Assembly: GCA_947451385.1 (NCBI GenBank)
Contig: CANFYZ010000038.1
Span: 1-33,699, forward strand
Source of the DNA: Comamonadaceae bacterium
GTDB taxonomy: Bacteria > Pseudomonadota > Gammaproteobacteria > Burkholderiales > Burkholderiaceae_C
Direction of reading: 5' to 3'
DNA length: 33,699 nucleotides
Shown: piece after piece, positions 16,261-23,001 of the stretch
Numbering within the stretch: position 1 is the stretch's first letter
Layout: the number at the start of each line of letters is the position of its first letter
The notes under the pieces: generated by a model
Seen by the model: the letters and a program-made list of their open reading frames with translations, nothing else
What the model was told of the DNA's origin: nothing
The model's database searches: none
Translations under genes and position numbers: made by a program

Positions 16261-17058
16261 TCAGCGCCCTTTGAATACAGCTTTGCGTTTTTCGTTGAAG
16301 GCCAACACGCCTTCATAACGGTCCTCGGTTTCCACCAGATGGTTATAGGCTTCCACCTCGAAACGAAACGCTGTGCGCAATTCCATTTGATGGCCATAGC
16401 GCACTGATTTTTTAATTTGACGCACTGACAAAGGCGCATTGCCGGCAATGGTTTGTGCGGTTTTAATCGCCATGGGCAAGACTTCGGCCGGCTCGGCAAT
16501 GGCATTGAAAATGCCCCACTCCAGTGCCTTTTGCGCGTTGATCGGCTGACCTGTCAACATCATTTCTTTGGCTTTGCGCTCGCCAATGGCGCGCGGCAGG
16601 TTTTGTGTCCCGCCCGCGCCCGGCATGATGCCCAAGGTCACTTCGGTCAAAGCAAACCGCGCAGCGGTGGATGCATAGGCAAAATCACACGACAACACGG
16701 TTTCAAAACCGCCCGCATAAGCATGGCCATTGACCGCGGCAATGACAGGAATGGGCAAATCAGTCAGCGCCCAGTACATGCGCTCAAACAGCTGATGCTG
16801 CTTGATCCACTGCGCTTGGGTCATGCCGTTGCGCTCTTTCAAATCTCCACCGGCACAAAAAATCTTGTCCCCCGCCCCGGTCAGCACAATGCATCGCACA
16901 TCGCCAGGCTCCTCGGTCAAGCGCGTCCACAAATCCAAAAAGTCAGCGCCCATCTGGGTATTGAGTGCATTTCCGATGTGCGGGCGATTGATGGTGACCA
17001 ACAGCACATGGCTGTCCACCATCTGGGTCAATAAAGTTTCATAAGCAGGCCAGTTCAT
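16261..17058 (-). CDS. Enoyl-CoA hydratase
   Basis: A crotonase-superfamily hydratase, 265 aa. Both catalytic glutamates are present: Glu119 (AYAGGFETVLSCD) and Glu139 (FALTEVTLGIMPGAGGTQ), so it should be a true enoyl-CoA hydratase that adds water across the double bond made by the operon's acyl-CoA dehydrogenase. The oxyanion-hole loop CAGGDLKE is at residues 68-75. The C-terminus ends in EKRKAVFKGR, typical of the family. The start overlaps the CaiB gene stop by 4 nt (ATGA), so the two are translationally coupled. Confidence 0.92.
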   Translation of the reverse strand: MNWPAYETLLTQMVDSHVLLVTINRPHIGNALNTQMGADFLDLWTRLTEEPGDVRCIVLTGAGDKIFCAGGDLKERNGMTQAQWIKQHQLFERMYWALTDLPIPVIAAVNGHAYAGGFETVLSCDFAYASTAARFALTEVTLGIMPGAGGTQNLPRAIGERKAKEMMLTGQPINAQKALEWGIFNAIAEPAEVLPMAIKTAQTIAGNAPLSVRQIKKSVRYGHQMELRTAFRFEVEAYNHLVETEDRYEGVLAFNEKRKAVFKGR

Positions 17059-18230
17059 ACCTTACTTTCTCCTGTGTTGAATATTTGGTTTTGATGCTCG
17101 CCCAGTTGAGGAGGCGCACTGGTGGACTGAGGGCGTTGACCATCGAAGCGCAAAGGCAAGCCGAAAAATCGCATGCCCGTCCCTGGGACATCCTGAATCA
17201 ACTTCAAAGCCTCCGTTTGGGGGTGTGCCACCATTTGGGCGATGTTTTGCACCGCCGAGCACGGTATGCCAGCTTCCTCAAAACACGCCACCCAGGTCTG
17301 CGTTTCCTGTGTCACCAACAGGGCATCGAGCATGCCGTACAACACCACCTGGTTTTGCACGCGGGCGGGATTGTCGACAAACCGAGGATCCTCCAGCCAC
17401 TCCGGGTGGCCCACCGCCAGGGCCAAGCGCTTGAACAAGCCATCACTGCCTGCCGCCACCACGATTTCGCCATCGCGGGTGGTATAGGCTTTGTAAGGGG
17501 CAATGCCGGTGGCGCCTGAGCCTTGTTTTTGCGCCACCTGACCCGAAGCCAGGTATTGCGAGGCCAGCAGGGAGACCCAAGACGTGGCGGTTTCGAACAA
17601 AGAGACATCGACCACGCGCCCCACCCCCGTGGTTTGCCGCTCGTACAAAGCCGTCAAAATTCCAATGATGGCCCACAGGCCTGTGCCCATGTCCACTATG
17701 GAAGCACCGACGCGCACAGCGGGCCGTCCTTCTTCACCTGTGGTGCTCATGATGCCGCCAAAAGCTTGCATCAAGGGGTCGTAGCCGGGTCGGTCTTTCA
17801 AAGGACCTTCGCTGCCAAAGGCACCCAAATTGCAGTAAATCAAGCTGGGCTTGAGTGCACACAAACTGGGACCGTCGATACCCAGTTTGTCCACCTGACC
17901 TGGCCGCAAATTTTGCAGCACGACATCGGCTTGCGTTTGGATGAATGACTTGACTGCCTCGACGTGCGCAGGGTCACGAAAGTTACAGACCACCGACGCT
18001 TTGCTTCGGTTCAGTGCCTGAAACAGGGCAGAAGCCCCCTCCCAGAATGGCGGCCCCCAGTGTCGGGCATCGTCGCCCTCTTGCTTTTCTATTTTGACGA
18101 CCCGTGCCCCCAACTCACTCAGAATGTGCCCGGCGAAGGGGGCGGCCACGCTGTGGCCCAACTCGACCACCACCAACCCTTCAAAAGGTCTGAGGGCGGA
18201 GGGTGTGGATGGCAAAGGCGGCATACTCAT
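17055..18230 (-). CDS. CaiB/BaiF (class III) CoA-transferase
   Basis: A 391-aa class III CoA-transferase, expected to activate a carboxylic acid by moving CoA from a donor thioester such as succinyl-CoA. Seen: the N-terminal block VVELGHSVAAPFAGHILSELGARVVKIE, NLRPGQVDKLGID, the GYDPLMQAFGG segment, and the catalytic Asp180 in GASIVDMGTGLW. It is the first gene of a six-gene operon, with a 4-nt overlap into the enoyl-CoA hydratase. An ATG two codons later (18224) is an alternative start; neither has a strong ribosome binding site. The region upstream carries an FNR-type box and a GntR operator within 40 bases of the start, so the leader must be very short. Confidence 0.92.
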   Translation of the reverse strand: MSMPPLPSTPSALRPFEGLVVVELGHSVAAPFAGHILSELGARVVKIEKQEGDDARHWGPPFWEGASALFQALNRSKASVVCNFRDPAHVEAVKSFIQTQADVVLQNLRPGQVDKLGIDGPSLCALKPSLIYCNLGAFGSEGPLKDRPGYDPLMQAFGGIMSTTGEEGRPAVRVGASIVDMGTGLWAIIGILTALYERQTTGVGRVVDVSLFETATSWVSLLASQYLASGQVAQKQGSGATGIAPYKAYTTRDGEIVVAAGSDGLFKRLALAVGHPEWLEDPRFVDNPARVQNQVVLYGMLDALLVTQETQTWVACFEEAGIPCSAVQNIAQMVAHPQTEALKLIQDVPGTGMRFFGLPLRFDGQRPQSTSAPPQLGEHQNQIFNTGESKV

Positions 18231-18244
18231 AAGTAAAAAATTTT

Positions 18245-18258
18245 TTGATCAACATCAA
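18245..18258. promoter_or_regulatory. FNR/ANR-type binding site
   Basis: TTGATCAACATCAA is an exact match to the FNR consensus TTGAT-N4-ATCAA, extended to TTTGAT/ATCAAA at 18244-18259. It is centred at 18251.5. The CATAAT hexamer at 18281-18286 would place the start of a gntR transcript near 18293, putting the box at about -41.5, the class II activator position. For the opposite operon it would overlap any promoter and could repress. Confidence 0.6.
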
Positions 18259-18259
18259 A

Positions 18260-18269
18260 TGTCCGTACA
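18260..18269. promoter_or_regulatory. Putative GntR operator, site 2
   Basis: TGTCCGTACA, inside the near-perfect palindrome AATGTCCGTACATT (18258-18271). It lies 48 bases before the gntR start, between the divergent CoA-transferase operon and gntR, and directly abuts the FNR-type box. This fits autoregulation plus control of the six-gene operon. It shares 13 bases with site 1. Confidence 0.7.
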
Positions 18270-18280
18270 TTCTGATCCGA

Positions 18281-18286
18281 CATAAT
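18281..18286 (+). promoter_or_regulatory. Candidate -10 element of gntR
   Basis: CATAAT matches TATAAT at five of six positions and lies 32 bases before the gntR ATG. No good -35 hexamer is seen 17 bases upstream, which fits an activator-dependent promoter using the FNR-type box. Confidence 0.4.
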
Positions 18287-18317
18287 AAAGCTGTCAACCC
18301 TGCCTCTGATTGATGCC

Positions 18318-19085
18318 ATGCCGAAAATTTCTGACGCCAAACCTCGCTATTTGCGTCTGCGCGAACAACTGGAGCACGATATTGCCAAAGGCACTTACCC
18401 TGTCGGCAGCGTCTTTCCGACTGAAGCAGAGCTGTCACTGACTTACCAAGTCAGCCGGCACACCGTGCGCGAAGCCACGCGGACTTTGGCAGAGCGCGGC
18501 TTGATTGCCAAGCGTGCAGGTTTTGGCACCGTGGTGTGCGCCAAACAGGCTGCAGCCCCCTATGTGGCAGCGCTGGGAACGGTCGATGAATTGTTCAAGT
18601 ACACCGAGGCTACCCGTCTGGAAGTGTTGGAATCCCAGCACATCACCGCCGACACGGCCATGGCGCAAACGTTTGGCTGCGAGCGAGATTCTGCGTGGAT
18701 TGTGCTCCATACGCAGCGTCTGACGCTGGACAATGCCACCGCGATTTCATTCACTCAGATTTACCTGAGGCCCGAATTCGCGGCCATTGCCGATCAACTC
18801 CATGGGCGTCACAAAAGCATTTTCAGAATGCTCGAAGAAGATCACCACCAACGCATTGCGCAGGTTCAACAAAATATCGAAGCGCAGTTGATGCCTTTGA
18901 AAGCCGCCAAATTATTGGATGTGCCCAAAAACAGCCCCGCACTGCATTTGCGCAGAGCCTACCTGGATGCCAAAGGCCGGCTGCTGGCGGTGTCATCCAA
19001 CGTGTACGCGGCCAGTCGGTTCAGGCTCAAGACCGCCTGGATGTTGCCCAAATCACCGATCAAAGCCCCCAAGAGCACACGCTGA
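18318..19085 (+). CDS. GntR-family (HutC/UTRA) transcriptional regulator
   Basis: A 255-aa regulator. The N-terminal winged helix-turn-helix spans about residues 8-75 (YLRLREQLEHDIAKGTYPVG, then FPTEAELSLTYQVSRHTVRE, with the recognition helix near 46-57). The C-terminal UTRA ligand-binding domain spans about 95-240. HutC-type regulators are usually repressors released by the pathway's substrate or an intermediate. The three TGTCCGKACA sites in the divergent regions flanking the catabolic operons are its likely targets, one in front of its own gene. It is central in the regulon and converges on the SDR gene with a 14-base gap and no terminator between. Confidence 0.93.
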   Translation: MPKISDAKPRYLRLREQLEHDIAKGTYPVGSVFPTEAELSLTYQVSRHTVREATRTLAERGLIAKRAGFGTVVCAKQAAAPYVAALGTVDELFKYTEATRLEVLESQHITADTAMAQTFGCERDSAWIVLHTQRLTLDNATAISFTQIYLRPEFAAIADQLHGRHKSIFRMLEEDHHQRIAQVQQNIEAQLMPLKAAKLLDVPKNSPALHLRRAYLDAKGRLLAVSSNVYAASRFRLKTAWMLPKSPIKAPKSTR

Positions 19086-19099
19086 TAAGCCCACGCTGA

Positions 19100-19894
19100 T
19101 CACGTCAACAAATCGCGCTTTTGCACGATATTGACCACCGATTCAGTGCCAAATTCGGGGTGATGTAAGTAAGCCAACACTTGGCGTGCAGCTTCGCTGG
19201 GCGAGGTCAAAGCCCCCGTAGCTTGCAGTTGGATGTACCTGGCTTTGTCTGGGAACAAGGCATCGTCTCCGTTGCGCAATTCACGCTGCATATCGGTATC
19301 GATCACGCCCGGCGCCAATGAAACGATGCGCGCGCCAGGCGACCGCCTCGCTTCGTCCAAGGCGACGCAACGGCTGAATTGATCCATCCCCGCTTTACCG
19401 GCGCCATACAAGGCGGCACCGGCCATCGCCCGTTGACTCATGCCCGAGGAAATATTCAAGACATTTTGCACACTGGACCAATCGCCCGTTGCTTGCAAAA
19501 AGGAAGCGGTCAACTGCAATGGCGCGACCAAGCCAACCATGATCGCCTGTGTGATGGTGGCTGGCGCCACCGTCTGCAACGGCGCCATGGCGCCCAAGGT
19601 GCCAGCGTTATTGATCAATGTCGCTGAACGCAAATGGGCTCGGTCGATTGTCCCAAGCCAAGCCGCCAGCCGATGCGCCACCCCCTCGGGTTCGGCTAAG
19701 TTTTCACACCATTGCGTGAGGAAAGCGCCGGCCCGGGCCGCCGCCTGGGCCAACTCGGTGGATTCAGTTCTGGAGATACACAGAACCTGGTGCTGAGGCG
19801 ACAACAATTGCAGCGCCATCTCCAAGCCCATGCCTTTGGAAGCCCCCGTGATCACGTAGAGGTGCTGAATGTGTGCGTCGGAGTGTGCGTTCAT
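19100..19894 (-). CDS. SDR-family oxidoreductase (benzil/sepiapterin reductase-like)
   Basis: A 264-aa short-chain dehydrogenase with an intact active site: TGASKGMG at residues 16-23, NNAG at 95-98, Ser150 (NISSGM), Tyr163 and Lys167 in LYGAGKAG. The overall pattern resembles the sepiapterin/benzil reductase-like SDR group, probably NADP-dependent. It would oxidise or reduce a hydroxy/keto intermediate. It is a single minus-strand gene divergent from the CaiB operon at 20027, and the shared upstream region contains GntR operator site 3. It contrasts with the SDR at 10895, which lacks the catalytic Tyr. Confidence 0.9.
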   Translation of the reverse strand: MNAHSDAHIQHLYVITGASKGMGLEMALQLLSPQHQVLCISRTESTELAQAAARAGAFLTQWCENLAEPEGVAHRLAAWLGTIDRAHLRSATLINNAGTLGAMAPLQTVAPATITQAIMVGLVAPLQLTASFLQATGDWSSVQNVLNISSGMSQRAMAGAALYGAGKAGMDQFSRCVALDEARRSPGARIVSLAPGVIDTDMQRELRNGDDALFPDKARYIQLQATGALTSPSEAARQVLAYLHHPEFGTESVVNIVQKRDLLT

Positions 19895-19943
19895 GGTGAT
19901 GAGGTGTTGGGTGATGATTTACCCTTACGTGAGCTTCAGGCGA

Positions 19944-19972
19944 TTGACTTTTTCATCCGCCCACTCTATTGT
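19944..19972 (+). promoter_or_regulatory. Sigma-70-like promoter of the CaiB-crotonase-Bug-M20 operon
   Basis: TTGACT at 19944-19949, a 17-bp spacer and TATTGT at 19967-19972 form a good sigma-70 promoter pointing to the CaiB gene at 20027. The -10 hexamer overlaps the operator palindrome, as expected for a repressed promoter. Confidence 0.6.
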
Positions 19973-19980
19973 CCGGACAA
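19969..19980. promoter_or_regulatory. Putative GntR operator, site 3
   Basis: TTGTCCGGACAA is a perfect 12-bp palindrome whose core TGTCCGGACA (19970-19979) differs from site 2 by one base. It lies in the divergent region between the SDR at 19894 and the CaiB gene at 20027 and overlaps the -10 element. Confidence 0.68.
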
Positions 19981-20026
19981 ATATTTTTGGCAGTGTAAAT
20001 TGATTCTGCCACCAGGACAAGACGCC

Positions 20027-21223
20027 ATGCATCCCCACAGTTCCGGCTCACAAGCGTTGAAAAGATTCAAAGTTTTGGATTTGACCCGCATTCGTTCTGG
20101 GCCAACCTGTGTCCGCACCCTGGCCGACTTTGGCGCCGAGGTCATTCGCATCGAGTCCCCGGCCGGCCTCGACCCGAACGAGGGTGCTTTGGGCGGTCGT
20201 GAAACCTATGACATGCTCAACCTGCACCGGAACAAACGCTCGATCACCCTGAACCTGAAAGAGCCCGAAGCGCGGGAGATTTTTTACAAACTGGTGGCGC
20301 AGTCCGATGTGGTGGTGGAAAACTACCGCCCCGATGTCAAGTTCCGCTTGGGCATCGATTACGACACGCTGGCCGCCATCAACCCCCGCATCGTGCTGGC
20401 CAGCATCTCCGGCTTTGGCGAGGACGGCCCTTACCGCAAGCGCCCGGGCTTTGACCAAATTGCCCAAGGCATGGGCGGCCTGATGTCGGTCACCGGTGAG
20501 CCCGGCCAGGGCCCGGTGCGCGCCGGGATTGCCATCGCCGACTCGGGCGCGGGCGTGTTTGCGGCCACCGGCATTCTGATTGCATTGCTGGAGCGCGAAA
20601 ACTCTGGGCGCGGCCAATGGGTGCAGGCCAACCTGTTGCATTCGATGATCAGCCTGTGTGACTTTCAAGCCGCCCGCTATTTGATTGACGGCGAGATCCC
20701 CGAGCAAGCAGGCAACGACCATCCGTTTGCCACGCCCATGGGCACTTTCAAAGCCAGTGATGGGTATTTCAACATTGGCGCGTCAGGCACCAACCAATAC
20801 CGTGCCTTGTGCGAAGTTTTGGGCCGCACGGACTTGCGCGACGAGCCGCGTTACCAAAAAAATCCGGAGCGGCTGAAAGACCGGGCCTACATCAATGCCG
20901 AGCTGAACAAAGGCTTTGCCCAGCACCCCACAGCGCACTGGGTGCAAGCGCTGAACGATGCCGGCGTGCCCGCTGGCCCAATCTACAACATGCAGCAGGT
21001 TTTTGAAGACCCGCAGGTGCAACACCTGCAGGCGGCTGTACCGCTAAAGCACCCGCGGCGCGGCGACATCCAGGTGCTGTCGCAGCCTTTCAAACTCTCC
21101 CGCACGCCCAGTGCCGTCAGCTTCACGCAACGCGATCTGGGCGAAGACAATGACGATATCCTGAGCGAGTTGGGTTATTCACCCGACACGATTGCGCAAT
21201 TCAAACTGAAGAAAGTCATCTGA
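20027..21223 (+). CDS. CaiB/BaiF (class III) CoA-transferase
   Basis: A 398-aa class III CoA-transferase and the second one in the regulon. The start at ATG 20027 gives the normal family N-terminus (FKVLDLTRIRSGPTCVRTLADFGAEVIRIE) downstream of the promoter; an open frame extending further upstream crosses the promoter and the divergent gene and is not real. The catalytic Asp172 lies in AGIAIADSGAG. NYRPDVKFRLGIDYDTL and GFDQIAQGMGGLMSVTG are typical. It differs clearly from the CaiB at 17055, so the two probably act on different acids or donors. First gene of a four-gene operon; the crotonase follows after 2 nt. Confidence 0.92.
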   Translation: MHPHSSGSQALKRFKVLDLTRIRSGPTCVRTLADFGAEVIRIESPAGLDPNEGALGGRETYDMLNLHRNKRSITLNLKEPEAREIFYKLVAQSDVVVENYRPDVKFRLGIDYDTLAAINPRIVLASISGFGEDGPYRKRPGFDQIAQGMGGLMSVTGEPGQGPVRAGIAIADSGAGVFAATGILIALLERENSGRGQWVQANLLHSMISLCDFQAARYLIDGEIPEQAGNDHPFATPMGTFKASDGYFNIGASGTNQYRALCEVLGRTDLRDEPRYQKNPERLKDRAYINAELNKGFAQHPTAHWVQALNDAGVPAGPIYNMQQVFEDPQVQHLQAAVPLKHPRRGDIQVLSQPFKLSRTPSAVSFTQRDLGEDNDDILSELGYSPDTIAQFKLKKVI

Positions 21224-21225
21224 AC

Positions 21226-22026
21226 ATGAACGACACAACCCTTCCCGCAGGCCACCTGGAACACCATGTGCAAGGCCATGTCGGCTACGTCACCTTCAAC
21301 AATCCGGCCAAATTCAACGCCATGAACTACGACATGTGGTGCGCCCTGCCGGTGGCCATGCAGGCCCTGGTCGACGACCCGCAAGTGCGCCTGATTATTT
21401 TGCAAGGCGCAGGCGACAAAGCCTTTGTGTCCGGCGCCGACATTTCGCAATTCAACACGCACCGCAACGGCGATGCCAGCACCCATTACAACGAAGCCAC
21501 ACAGGCCGGGTACGCCTCGGTACTCGACTGCCCCAAGCCCACGCTGGCAAAAATTCGCGGCATCTGCATGGGCGGTGGTTTGGGTTTGGCCCTCAATTGC
21601 GATGTGCGCATGGCCGCTGCCGATGGCAAATTCCGCATGCCCGCTGGTCGCTTGGGCCTGGGTTATGCCTTTGACGGCGTGAAGCGCTTCACCGAAATCA
21701 TGGGCACCGCCAACACGGCGGATTTGTTTTTCAGCGCACGTATTTTTGGGGCCGATGAAGCCCTGCGCATCGGTCTGCTGAAACAGGTGATTCCGTTGGC
21801 GGAGTTGGATGCGGTGGTCGGAGCCTATGCGCAAATGGTCTGCGAAAACGCGCCCATGACCCTGGCCGCTGCCAAGCGTTCCTTGCTGGAGCTGCGCAAA
21901 AACCCGCACGAGCGCGACATGGCCGGCGTGCAGGCCATGGTGGACGCCTGCTTCACAAGTGAAGATTACAAAGAAGGCCGCAAAGCCTTTGCTGAAAAAC
22001 GCACACCGCAATTCCAAGGTCGATGA
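21226..22026 (+). CDS. Crotonase-superfamily protein lacking hydratase glutamates
   Basis: A 266-aa enoyl-CoA hydratase/isomerase-family protein. The oxyanion-hole elements are present (SGADISQF near residue 70 and MGGGLGLALNCD at 115-125). Both hydratase glutamates are missing: the first position is Gly120 (GGGLG instead of GGGxE) and the second falls at about Ala140 in RMPAGRLGLGYAFDG. It is therefore unlikely to be an ordinary hydratase; isomerase, hydrolase or C-C bond chemistry is possible, as elsewhere in the superfamily. It follows the CaiB gene by 2 nt, and its stop is 11 nt before the Bug start. Confidence 0.88.
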   Translation: MNDTTLPAGHLEHHVQGHVGYVTFNNPAKFNAMNYDMWCALPVAMQALVDDPQVRLIILQGAGDKAFVSGADISQFNTHRNGDASTHYNEATQAGYASVLDCPKPTLAKIRGICMGGGLGLALNCDVRMAAADGKFRMPAGRLGLGYAFDGVKRFTEIMGTANTADLFFSARIFGADEALRIGLLKQVIPLAELDAVVGAYAQMVCENAPMTLAAAKRSLLELRKNPHERDMAGVQAMVDACFTSEDYKEGRKAFAEKRTPQFQGR

Positions 22027-22037
22027 AGGGGCACACC

Positions 22038-23000
22038 ATGCGAACACGTTCCATCCCTCTGTTGCTTTGGGGTCTCTTGGCGGCGTGCGCCGCGCTGGCC
22101 CAGCCGTACCCGAACAAGCCGATCAAATTCGTGGTCGGTTACCCACCTGGGGGGTCAGGCGACTTTGTGACGCGTACCGTGGGCGAAGCGATTGCCGCTG
22201 AACTCGGTCAAACCGCCGTGATCGACAACCGCCCTGGCGCGGCCGGTAATCTGGCCAGCGAGGTGGTGAACAAAGCCCCGGCCGATGGCTACACCCTGCT
22301 GGTGGGCAGCAACCCTTACATCAACAAGGCGCTGTACAAAAAACTGCCTTATGACATCGAGAAAGATTTCCAGCCCCTCACGCTGCTGGGCAACGGTCCG
22401 ATGGTGATCGCGGTCAACAGCAGTTTGCCGGTGAACAACATCAAAGAACTGATTGCCTACGCCAAGAAAAACCCCGACAAACTCAACTTTGGCTCCAGCG
22501 GCAACGGCTCGGCACCGCATTTGGCGGGCATTCTGTTCAACAGCGTGGCAGAAACCGACATGTTGCACATTCCGTTCAAAGGCGGCGCACCGGCGGTGCA
22601 GTCTTTGATCGCGGGCGACACGCAAGTGATTTTCGGCACCTCACCGGTGGTGCTGCCGCAGGTGCGCGGCGGGCGCATTCGGCCCCTGGCCATCACCACG
22701 CAAGAACGCTCTGCGGCGATCCCGAACATCATGGGCATGAGGGAAGCGGGCCTGGCCGACTACAACATCAGTTTCTCGTTTGGACTGTATGCACCCATCA
22801 AAACACCGCCGGAAGATTTGAAAAAGATTTTCGAAGCCGCGGTCAAAGTGCTCAAGCGCCAGGACATCCGCGAAAAACTGGCCACCCAAGGCATGGACCC
22901 CCTGCCCAGCAACTCGCCGCAAGATTTCAGGCTGCAAAACCAGCGTGAAGCGCCGATGTGGAGCAAGTTGATTGAAGCCTCTGGCGCGAAGGTGGACTGA
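22038..23000 (+). CDS. Bug-type (TctC) periplasmic solute-binding protein
   Basis: A 320-aa Bug receptor, the fourth in the window. The start at 22038 is chosen because GAAGGGG lies 6-7 nt upstream; an ATG at 22023 overlaps the previous stop as ATGA and is the alternative. A short signal peptide ends near ALAQPY. Family blocks: PIKFVVGYPPGGSGDFVTR, VIDNRPGAAGNLAS, HIPFKGGAPAVQSLIAGD. It is third in the operon, between the crotonase and the secreted M20 hydrolase, which links uptake of the hydrolase product to the CoA-transferase (inference). No TctA/TctB subunits are encoded nearby. Confidence 0.92.
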   Translation: MRTRSIPLLLWGLLAACAALAQPYPNKPIKFVVGYPPGGSGDFVTRTVGEAIAAELGQTAVIDNRPGAAGNLASEVVNKAPADGYTLLVGSNPYINKALYKKLPYDIEKDFQPLTLLGNGPMVIAVNSSLPVNNIKELIAYAKKNPDKLNFGSSGNGSAPHLAGILFNSVAETDMLHIPFKGGAPAVQSLIAGDTQVIFGTSPVVLPQVRGGRIRPLAITTQERSAAIPNIMGMREAGLADYNISFSFGLYAPIKTPPEDLKKIFEAAVKVLKRQDIREKLATQGMDPLPSNSPQDFRLQNQREAPMWSKLIEASGAKVD

Positions 23001-23001
23001 A

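Noticed and set aside
18235..18246. AAAAAATTTTTT as a terminator or operator
   Set aside because: It is a self-complementary A/T run with no loop or GC stem, located right at the start of the CoA-transferase gene; more likely promoter-region DNA bending.
19712..20026. Upstream in-frame extension of the CaiB gene at 20027
   Set aside because: It runs through the divergent SDR gene, the operator and the promoter, and its translation is unlike any CoA-transferase N-terminus.
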